This document shows, in pieces, positions 1 to 5,698 of a stretch of DNA of 6,357 nt (position 1 is the stretch's first letter; each line of letters opens with the position of its first letter). The notes below the pieces were generated by a model. The model saw only the letters and a list, made by a program, of their open reading frames with translations, did not search any database and had not been told where the DNA came from. A program made the position numbers and the translations under genes. This DNA is from Alphaproteobacteria bacterium (GTDB lineage Bacteria > Pseudomonadota > Alphaproteobacteria > UBA2136 > UBA6156), in contig JAIXXE010000137.1 of NCBI GenBank assembly GCA_027490875.1, positions 1 through 6,357 on the forward strand, given 5' to 3'.

Positions 1-3
1 ATA

Positions 4-1965
4 ATGCGCGCGATGTACGTATGGCTGGCAGTAGGTTTATTGCTGGCAGGCTGTAACAACCTTACGGTGGCGCAGCGTGAGTCACCAGTAAATCAGTTTA
101 AAGATTACCGTCCAGAATCGGGGCAGCGGGCCTCGGTGATTGGCGTGGGTGAGCCGATTTCTGCCCGGCAAGCGGCCGCCAATGCAACTCTTACCTTAAG
201 TGGTCAATACGACTTAAACGAAGTACTAGGCCGCGTGGCCGGTACGTACAATCTGGCCGTACGGTGGGGCAATGGCGTGCGCCGCGATAACCGTAAAGAT
301 GTGGTGATTAAGAACCTCACCTTTGATGAAGCGCGTAATTACATTGAAGATGTTTACGAAGTTCAGATTATTAAAGAAGGTGAACGCCGCCTGTTGATTC
401 TGCCGTCGGCCACCGCCCCACGGTTGACCGAGTTTGCCCCCGGCGTAAACGTCACGTTGGCGCAAGCACTGCGTGGCCTGGCCGAGCAATGCAACAGCAA
501 TCTGATTGTAAACGAAAATAAGGACCGCCTGAGCAGCATTCGCATCACCACCCGCCTGCGCGACCTTACCTGCTACGAAGCCTATGAAGCCTTGCTCACC
601 CCGCATGGCCTGAGCATCATCGACCACGGTGATTACCTTACAGTAGGCGGTTTGCCGCAGCGCCAGTGGACAGTAAGCCTGTTCGAACCCGTGCGCAGCG
701 AAGAGGTTCAGGTAAGCTACAGCTCCGACTTCAGCGCTGGCAGCAGTGGCGGAGAAAGCGACAGCGGCAGCAGTGGCATGACCGCCGGCGGCAGCAACAA
801 GGTAACGATTAAGTATGAGCGTGACCTTTGGAAGGACATGCAAACCGACTTGGAAAAGTTGGTAGAAAATTCCTGTACCAGCCGTACCGGCAGTTCAGCG
901 GATACAGGCAGTGCCCCAACAGCCAGCCCCGCAGCGCAAGCCGCATTGTTGCCACCACCACAGGGCAGTGGTAGCCCCGACAGCGCCCTCATGGCCCAAG
1001 GGCAGGGTAGCGGTGGTTCTGCCGACCAAGGGACAGACATGGCCGATGCACCAGAGGCTGCTTGCGGCTACGTCCGTGTGAATCCAGCCGTCGGTTTGGT
1101 GCAGATGCAGGCCCCGCAGGCCGTTTTGGATGAAGCGAATGAGATTATTCAACGGACAGAAAACATCGCCAACCGGCGTATTATGCTCGAAGCCCGCGTG
1201 CTGGCAGTTTCCAGAAACCGTAACTTCGACCAAAAGGGTTCGCTGACAGGTGCCAATGCTAACCCCGATCAGGATTCGATTGGTTTTGGCACAACGGGCA
1301 GCATCGCTTCTACCTTAAGTTCGATTCTATCGCGGCAGGGCATGATTAAAACTGGCACCGCCAGCGGCGATGCTGTGTTGGGCGGAATTCGCTTTGCAAA
1401 TAATAATATCGATGCCGTAATGGGCCTGCTTGAGCGCTATACCACCACCTACCAGCTCATGCACCCCGTGATGGAACTGATGGACCGCCAGCGCGCGACC
1501 CTGATTGATGGCACCAACGAAAAGTATTTTATAGTTAGAAATACGACCACAACGGGGACTGCCACCAGTTCCGCCTCGGATGTTGAGGAGCGCTCGCAGT
1601 TCCTGGGCCTGCAGTTCTCGGCCTCGGCCCAGATTTCTGAAGACCCGAGCGAGCCCCATACGATTTCCTTGCAAATACCCATCACCAGCTCGGACCGCAG
1701 TGTGCGCGTACCGGGTGGCGTGAGCGGCACCGATGCAGGGCTGGCACCGATTGCCAACACGCGCCTGATTGACCAGAAAGTACGGATACGGGACGGCGAA
1801 ATCAAGGCCATCGGGGGCCTGACCACCACGGTGGCTACCGATGCGGAAAGTGGCCTGCCCGTATTCCGCGACCTACCGATGATTGGTAAGCTCGCGAATG
1901 AAGAGAATATTCGCTACCGTCAGGTCGAATTTGTAATTTTGCTACAGGTGCGGCGTTTAAACTAG
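4..1965 (+). CDS. Type IVb pilus secretin lipoprotein (PilN/BfpB-like)
   Basis: Outer-membrane secretin, the multimeric channel through which the pilus or secreted substrate leaves the cell. Residues 1-17 form a lipoprotein signal: a hydrophobic run ending in lipobox LAG-C, with lipidated Cys17. Two N-domain-like modules follow, at about residues 62-135 and 147-216. Residues 266-400 have the PilN/BfpB pattern: a KVTIKYERDLW segment, a predicted helix, CGYVRVNP, then IMLEARVLAV. The secretin barrel covers about 475-653 and ends in the family signature GLPVFRDLPMIGKL followed by VEFVILLQV. A Ser/Gly-rich stretch (about 240-265) and an Ala/Gly/Pro/Ser-rich insert (about 291-354) are low-complexity. 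The frame is open to the left edge, so an upstream start is possible. ATG at 4 or 13 both leave a short but workable signal, and the upstream ribosome binding site is outside the window. The lipoprotein signal and middle region favour the PilN/BfpB branch over PilQ or GspD. Family assignment is secure; the branch is inferred. Confidence 0.93.
   Translation: MRAMYVWLAVGLLLAGCNNLTVAQRESPVNQFKDYRPESGQRASVIGVGEPISARQAAANATLTLSGQYDLNEVLGRVAGTYNLAVRWGNGVRRDNRKDVVIKNLTFDEARNYIEDVYEVQIIKEGERRLLILPSATAPRLTEFAPGVNVTLAQALRGLAEQCNSNLIVNENKDRLSSIRITTRLRDLTCYEAYEALLTPHGLSIIDHGDYLTVGGLPQRQWTVSLFEPVRSEEVQVSYSSDFSAGSSGGESDSGSSGMTAGGSNKVTIKYERDLWKDMQTDLEKLVENSCTSRTGSSADTGSAPTASPAAQAALLPPPQGSGSPDSALMAQGQGSGGSADQGTDMADAPEAACGYVRVNPAVGLVQMQAPQAVLDEANEIIQRTENIANRRIMLEARVLAVSRNRNFDQKGSLTGANANPDQDSIGFGTTGSIASTLSSILSRQGMIKTGTASGDAVLGGIRFANNNIDAVMGLLERYTTTYQLMHPVMELMDRQRATLIDGTNEKYFIVRNTTTTGTATSSASDVEERSQFLGLQFSASAQISEDPSEPHTISLQIPITSSDRSVRVPGGVSGTDAGLAPIANTRLIDQKVRIRDGEIKAIGGLTTTVATDAESGLPVFRDLPMIGKLANEENIRYRQVEFVILLQVRRLN
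739..777 (+). repeat. Short direct repeat in the Ser/Gly linker of the secretin
   Basis: The 12-base word GGCAGCAGTGGC occurs at 739-750 and again at 766-777. The copies are 27 bases apart, so both encode Gly-Ser-Ser-Gly in the same frame, nine residues apart. They lie in the flexible linker before the KVTIKYERDLW segment. This looks like a slippage-prone or internally duplicated linker with no separate function. Confidence 0.6.
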
Positions 1966-1984
1966 GCTGTTAAGCTTTGGGGGC

Positions 1985-2016
1985 TTGTCAGGAGCGTTGG
2001 TAAGCTCTGTCATACT
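1985..2016 (+). promoter_or_regulatory. Weak candidate promoter for the pilin gene
   Basis: TTGTCA at 1985-1990 matches five of six bases of a sigma70 -35 box. CATACT at 2011-2016 is a four-of-six -10 box preceded by TGT, as in an extended -10. The 20-base spacer is longer than the usual 16-18, which weakens the call. A second AT-rich hexamer, TATATT at 2026-2031, resembles a -10 but has no -35 partner at normal spacing. A separate promoter for a pilin is biologically expected, but the secretin and pilin could also share one transcript, since no terminator lies between them. Confidence 0.25.
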
Positions 2017-2035
2017 GTTAAGTCTTATATTAACA
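2016..2035. promoter_or_regulatory. Palindrome TGTTAA-N8-TTAACA in the pilin upstream region
   Basis: TGTTAA at 2016-2021 and TTAACA at 2030-2035 form a perfect six-base inverted repeat around eight bases, ending 17 bases before the pilin ATG. Further TGTTAA copies lie at 1968-1973 and at 2054-2059, the latter across the start codon. The left arm sits inside CTGTTAAG at 2015-2022, which is repeated at 1967-1974, 48 bases upstream. The arrangement could be an operator for a dimeric regulator, or a weak hairpin in the 5' leader. No regulator gene is present in the window to link to it. Confidence 0.4.
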
Positions 2036-2040
2036 ACTAT

Positions 2041-2044
2041 GGAG
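2041..2044 (+). promoter_or_regulatory. Ribosome binding site of the pilin gene
   Basis: GGAG lies eight bases before the ATG at 2053. It supports that start over the later in-frame candidates and fits strong translation of a structural subunit. Confidence 0.75.
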
Positions 2045-2052
2045 ATAGTATT

Positions 2053-2724
2053 ATGTTAACTTCACTTAATCGTATTCTCAAGCGTAGCCTGACCGCGCGG
2101 TCTGGCTATACCATCGACCAAACCATTCTGATCGTTGCAATTATTGCGATTCTGATCACGATGATCATCGCCACCATTGGTTGGCAGCTGATTAACCGCA
2201 CCAGCGGGACCAAATTGGCGAGCCAGCTTAATCAGGTCGAAGATTCCTTGGCCCAATTCTATGGTACCCATCGTTCTTTCCCCCATACGTTTTTTGCAAC
2301 AGGTACGATTACCTCGGCTGGTATCCCGTTAACTTTGGCTGGTCTTACCCCAACAGGTATGTCTAACCCCGTTTCAACGTCACCATTGGTTAACCTTCTA
2401 CCCGGGTTGCCTGTGGTGGGTGGTGCCGTAACCAATGGGTATAACGGAGCCGTGACGATGTTGCCCGGTGCCCCGGCCGGATGGGTTGGCGGTTCAACCA
2501 CCCAGCAATCGATGATTGTTCAGTTTGCAAACATCCCACTGTCGGATGCGGTTGAGGCAGAGCGCGCGATTGACCCCGTTACAAGCGCAACTGCTGGCCG
2601 TTTGGTTTACTCGGCTTCCTCATGTCTCCCTGCGACGACCGGCGGTACCGTACCAACTGTGGGCGCAGTTCCTGCAGGCACGACGATTGTGAACGTCTGC
2701 TTCGTCTCGGCTAGCCTGAACTAA
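2053..2724 (+). CDS. Type IVb-like prepilin lacking Glu5
   Basis: Pilin subunit, processed at the inner membrane by a prepilin peptidase not found here, then polymerised by the ATPase and platform protein encoded next. The first 18 residues are a basic leader (K10, R11, R16) ending in Gly18, longer than the 5-7 residues usual for type IVa pilins. The mature N-terminus begins YTIDQTILIVAII and continues as a hydrophobic helix to about residue 48. Position +4 is Asp and +5 is Gln, where most pilins have Glu5. Residues 75-164 contain no Asp, Glu, Lys or Arg. A segment around 162-187 (IPLSDAVEAERAID, then AGRLVYS) resembles the C-terminal half of pseudopilin-like proteins. Cys191 and Cys216 could close the terminal disulfide loop. 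The mature protein is 205 residues. It lies between secretin and ATPase genes and overlaps the ATPase start by one base. Pilin-type identity is confident; major versus minor subunit is not settled. Confidence 0.88.
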   Translation: MLTSLNRILKRSLTARSGYTIDQTILIVAIIAILITMIIATIGWQLINRTSGTKLASQLNQVEDSLAQFYGTHRSFPHTFFATGTITSAGIPLTLAGLTPTGMSNPVSTSPLVNLLPGLPVVGGAVTNGYNGAVTMLPGAPAGWVGGSTTQQSMIVQFANIPLSDAVEAERAIDPVTSATAGRLVYSASSCLPATTGGTVPTVGAVPAGTTIVNVCFVSASLN

Positions 2725-2726
2725 TG
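2722..2726 (+). promoter_or_regulatory. TAATG stop-start overlap coupling pilin and ATPase
   Basis: The pilin stop TAA (2722-2724) shares its last A with the ATG of the ATPase gene (2724-2726). No Shine-Dalgarno-like sequence is visible in the 20 bases before this ATG. ATPase translation therefore probably depends on reinitiation by ribosomes finishing the pilin, which would keep the motor protein well below the pilin in amount. Confidence 0.7.
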
Positions 2727-4541
2727 GACTGGTCTCAACCAACCAAACCAACGGCGGGGTTCTACCCCGCCGTTGGCGGCTTGGTGGAGCCCGTACCTAC
2801 GGGTGAACAAGGGGTTTCAGCCCAAGAAGCCACCCCACGGCAGGAAACCCACCTGCAGATTTTACGGATTTTACATATTGCCAACGATTTGGGTTTGGAT
2901 AACGTCGCCAAGCAGCGCCTCGATGACGCGCTGAAAGAGCCATCCAGCCAAGCTGAAAAGGCCGTCCGTCAGCTGTTGGCTCAGAAGGTGATTACCCGCA
3001 TTCAGTTGGCGCGTGGTATGGCCCGCGTGCATAAAATGCGCGAACTGATGTCGGTTTTGGATATACCCGCCGAGGGCTTCGCCCTGCGGACGCAGGTGCC
3101 TTCCAAACTTAAGACGTTGTTGAGGAATGAGCGCATTGTGCCCATCAGTCAGGTCAAGGATGACAACGGCGCACTGACCGATTTCCATTTGGCTCACGAT
3201 AGCCCCATCCGTGACTTGGTGGTGGAAGCCAAGATTCGCGAATTCTTTAGCCCCGATTTACGCCTGCACTGGCATTTTGCCCTGCGTGAAGTGGCCGGTG
3301 CGTTTTGGCTGAGCGGTGAAAGCGAGACCATCGATGCGGGGATGGAAGCCGAAGCGTTGCTGGACCGCATCATTTCCAACGCCATCGATAGCCGCAGTTC
3401 CGATATTCATATCGACCCTTCAATCAAGGGTGAGCCTCGGGCCGTGATTAAGTACCGTATTGACGGCTTTGTGCACCCCAAGGAAGTGATTACCATCGAG
3501 CAGCTGGACAGGCTGCGGGTGCGGATTGAAAACCTGGCGCGGATGCCGAAAGTGAATCTTAATCACGCCAACAAAGGGGCGTTCAGCCGCAGTGGGTATG
3601 ATTGGCGGGTGCAGATACAGCCCCATGCCGGTCGACAGGGCCCGGTGCCGCGGGTCGTCATCCGGCGTCTGCAGCCCGAAGTAATGCCCTTGGAAGCCTT
3701 GGGCTACCCCCAAGAGTTCATTGATAAGGTGAAGAATGCGGCGGGTGCCCCCAATGGGGTCATCTTCTGGACTGGCCCAACCGGTAGCGGGAAGACCGAG
3801 TCGATTCATGCTGCGGTGGTGAGTGTGAACCCGATGGCCAAGGGCCTTTCGGTGCATACGATTGAAGACCCGCCAGAAAAACGGGTGCCGGGCTATGCGG
3901 TGCAGATGGAAATGGCGAGTGAAGATCCCAGCCGAACCGGGTTACAGCTGCTTAAATCCTCGCTGCGTGCCGACCCCGACGTGGTGATTTTTGGTGAGGT
4001 GCGCGACGCCGAAATGGCGGGATTGGTGTTTGAAGCCGCCAATACCGGGCACCTGGTGTTTACCACGCTCCATACCAACACTGCGGTGGATAGCATTGCC
4101 CGCTTGGCTGAGCTTGGGATTAAGGGGTTTTTGCTAAGCTATGTGCGGGGGATTGCCTCGCAGCGTTTGGTGCGCCGCCTGTGCACGCATTGCAAATTGA
4201 AGCTTGAAACCCCCGATGAATACACCCGCTATGTGTTTGACCGCTATCAGGTTGGCATTGAAGGCGCTGACCTTTACGTGGCCAACCCCGAAGGCTGCGC
4301 CAGCTGCAACTTTACCGGCTATTACGGGCGGATTGCGGTGGCCGAATGGCTTAAACCCAACAAGGAAATTGTGGAAGCCAGCGAGCAGGAAAACTATGCT
4401 GGCATGGAGGAGATTGCCAAACGCGCCGGTTGGCAACCCATGGGCCGGATGGGTGTGTTGCATATAAAACGCGGCATTACGGATGCGGCGGAACTTTCAA
4501 CAAAAATCCTTGAACTTTCAGCCGAAACCTTGGCTAAATAA
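2724..4541 (+). CDS. Type IV pilus / type II secretion assembly ATPase (GspE/PilB family)
   Basis: Cytoplasmic hexameric ATPase that drives pilin polymerisation from the inner membrane. Residues about 40-180 form an N-terminal N1/MshEN-like module. Residues about 205-335 are the N2 domain, with the characteristic SRSSDIHIDP at 223-232. The motor domain carries Walker A GPTGSGKT (351-358), an Asp box TIEDPPE (379-385), a Walker B region DPDVVIFGEVRDAE (417-430) and a His box TGHLVFTTLHTN (441-452). Zinc-binding cysteines are C487-C490 and C525-C528, which mark GspE/PilB assembly ATPases and are generally missing from PilT retraction ATPases. All key catalytic residues appear intact. The 605-residue length is normal to slightly long. 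The first 40 residues are low-complexity and include the hairpin-encoded segment. ATG 2724 lacks a ribosome binding site, and GTG 2784 is the only other early start seen apart from the adjacent TTG 2781. The next gene begins 68 bases after the stop, in a gap with only a minor four-base stem (4563-4573). Confidence 0.95.
   Translation: MDWSQPTKPTAGFYPAVGGLVEPVPTGEQGVSAQEATPRQETHLQILRILHIANDLGLDNVAKQRLDDALKEPSSQAEKAVRQLLAQKVITRIQLARGMARVHKMRELMSVLDIPAEGFALRTQVPSKLKTLLRNERIVPISQVKDDNGALTDFHLAHDSPIRDLVVEAKIREFFSPDLRLHWHFALREVAGAFWLSGESETIDAGMEAEALLDRIISNAIDSRSSDIHIDPSIKGEPRAVIKYRIDGFVHPKEVITIEQLDRLRVRIENLARMPKVNLNHANKGAFSRSGYDWRVQIQPHAGRQGPVPRVVIRRLQPEVMPLEALGYPQEFIDKVKNAAGAPNGVIFWTGPTGSGKTESIHAAVVSVNPMAKGLSVHTIEDPPEKRVPGYAVQMEMASEDPSRTGLQLLKSSLRADPDVVIFGEVRDAEMAGLVFEAANTGHLVFTTLHTNTAVDSIARLAELGIKGFLLSYVRGIASQRLVRRLCTHCKLKLETPDEYTRYVFDRYQVGIEGADLYVANPEGCASCNFTGYYGRIAVAEWLKPNKEIVEASEQENYAGMEEIAKRAGWQPMGRMGVLHIKRGITDAAELSTKILELSAETLAK
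2748..2776. repeat. Perfect 13-bp inverted repeat (strong hairpin) at the pilin/ATPase junction
   Basis: CCAACGGCGGGGT at 2748-2760 is the exact reverse complement of ACCCCGCCGTTGG at 2764-2776, leaving a three-base loop TCT. A further four pairs are possible outside it (CCAA at 2743-2746 with TTGG at 2781-2784) across a small internal loop. It lies 24 bases after the pilin stop codon and inside codons 9-18 of the ATPase frame. No T-run follows, so it is not a standard Rho-independent terminator. Possible roles are protecting the 3' end of pilin mRNA after processing, attenuating transcription, or limiting ATPase translation. Confidence 0.85.
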
Positions 4542-4609
4542 CCATAAGATAACTGGCTGGTACGGCGAGGCCGCACTGGTGTGTCGCAGCAAAGAACAAA
4601 GAGCGTGCT

Positions 4610-5698
4610 ATGGGTTTGGAAATTGGGAAAACGTCGCTGTCGGTCGCAGACCGCATTGACTTCCTGAAAACCATGGCCGGTTGGCTTAATTCGGGCGCTG
4701 GGCAGATGTCGCTGGCGGAATCGGTGCGGAATACCACCAGCGGGTTTAGCCAAGAGGAATATGCCAGTCTTGCGCCCAAAATGGCGATTATCAGCGACGA
4801 AGTAAGCAGCGGTCAAACCTCGCTGCATGAGGCCTTAAGTTTGTCTGCGCTTGGGTTTCGGCCACAGGAACTGTCGGTGATTGAGGCGGCTGAACGCAGC
4901 AACCAGTTGCGGTTTGCGTTGCCCAGCCTGGTCACGGCCATGGAGACAGAATCCAATGGCCGCCGCGAATTGGTCTCGAAGCTTTCCGGGCCGATGATTA
5001 TGGGCGTGATGCTGCTGTTGCTGACGGTTGGTGTGCTGACCATTATGCTGCCGATGGTGATGGGGCCGGTGTTGGACCGTAACCCAGAATCTTTGGAAAC
5101 CTTTCCGTTCATCATTGTTTGGTTCTGGTACGTTAGCCTCTGGCTAAGGTCGAACTACATCATCCTGCTTCTGGCTGTGGCGGCACTGATTGTGCTCTTT
5201 TTCTTTCGGAATATACCCTCGTTACAGCCACGTTGGTTACGGTTTTTAATCACGTGGTCGGTCAGCCGCAAACTGGTGTTGGGGTTTAACAGTATGGTGG
5301 TGGTGTATTTTTTACCAAGCTTGGTGCGGTCGGGCATGCCGACCTATCAGGTGCTGGAGCAGTTGGCCGGGTGCGTGAAAAACCCCCTCATTGGCGGGAT
5401 GCTGATGGCCGCCAGCGAAGACCACCGTGGCGGGATGCGGTTAAGCCAGGCCTGCAGCATTTTACCCTTTAAGGCTTCGTTTATGAATGCCTTGGAAGCA
5501 GGCGAAGCGACAGGGCTGATTGCCGAGCGGGTGAGCGACTTGCAAGAACCCTACCGGCTGGACTTGGAACGTTACATCAAGCAGGTGGCCAGCACGGTAA
5601 AGGTCATTGTCATGGCAGGGCTCTTGCCGTTGTTCATTGTTGCCACGTACACTTCGCTGGTGGCCCCAATTTTTGCCTTGATGGAGTATGGTCGATGA
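4610..5698 (+). CDS. Inner-membrane pilus assembly platform protein (GspF/PilC/PilR family)
   Basis: Polytopic inner-membrane protein that sits at the base of the pilus and works with the ATPase to extract and add pilin subunits. Two T2SF-type cytoplasmic modules are visible, at about residues 15-125 and 215-325. The second carries the family hallmark ALEAGEATGLI (294-304). The matching part of the first, IEAAERSNQL (91-100), has Ala where Gly is usual before the Glu. Hydrophobic segments lie at about 128-152, 164-180, 183-199 and 328-356. The second and third are close together and may form a single hairpin or one bent segment. The 362-residue length is slightly shorter than the roughly 400 typical of GspF/PilC and close to plasmid PilR-type proteins. 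An AAAGAG six bases before the ATG is a modest ribosome binding site, and an in-frame stop at 4550-4552 with no ATG, GTG or TTG after it rules out an earlier start. It overlaps the next gene by four bases. Confidence 0.92.
   Translation: MGLEIGKTSLSVADRIDFLKTMAGWLNSGAGQMSLAESVRNTTSGFSQEEYASLAPKMAIISDEVSSGQTSLHEALSLSALGFRPQELSVIEAAERSNQLRFALPSLVTAMETESNGRRELVSKLSGPMIMGVMLLLLTVGVLTIMLPMVMGPVLDRNPESLETFPFIIVWFWYVSLWLRSNYIILLLAVAALIVLFFFRNIPSLQPRWLRFLITWSVSRKLVLGFNSMVVVYFLPSLVRSGMPTYQVLEQLAGCVKNPLIGGMLMAASEDHRGGMRLSQACSILPFKASFMNALEAGEATGLIAERVSDLQEPYRLDLERYIKQVASTVKVIVMAGLLPLFIVATYTSLVAPIFALMEYGR
5682..5686 (+). promoter_or_regulatory. Ribosome binding site for the last gene
   Basis: TGGAG lies eight bases before the ATG at 5695, inside the 3' end of the platform-protein gene. 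With the ATGA overlap it supports 5695 as the start of the following gene. Confidence 0.65.

Noticed and set aside
226..843. Minus-strand open frame of 205 codons inside the secretin gene
   Set aside because: It is fully antisense to conserved secretin N-domains and its Ala/Val-rich translation has no recognisable motif.
1979..1996. Possible sigma54 promoter (GG-N10-GC at 1982-1995) before the pilin gene
   Set aside because: Spacing fits the GG...GC rule, but neither the TGGCAC nor the TTGC part is matched well, so it is too weak to call.
1972..2007. Short stems AAGC/GCTT and GAGC/GCTC after the secretin stop as a terminator
   Set aside because: Each is only four base pairs with a loop of seven or eight bases and no T-run, so readthrough into the pilin gene is likely.
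2748..2776. The junction hairpin as a Rho-independent terminator
   Set aside because: The stem is strong, but it is followed by GC-rich sequence rather than a T-run and lies within the downstream coding frame.
3698..3714. Six-base inverted repeat CTTGGG/CCCAAG inside the ATPase gene
   Set aside because: It is short, lies in a conserved coding region and is well within chance expectation.
4563..4573. Small stem CGGC-GAG-GCCG in the gap before the platform-protein gene
   Set aside because: Four base pairs with a three-base loop and no T-run is too weak for a terminator or attenuator.
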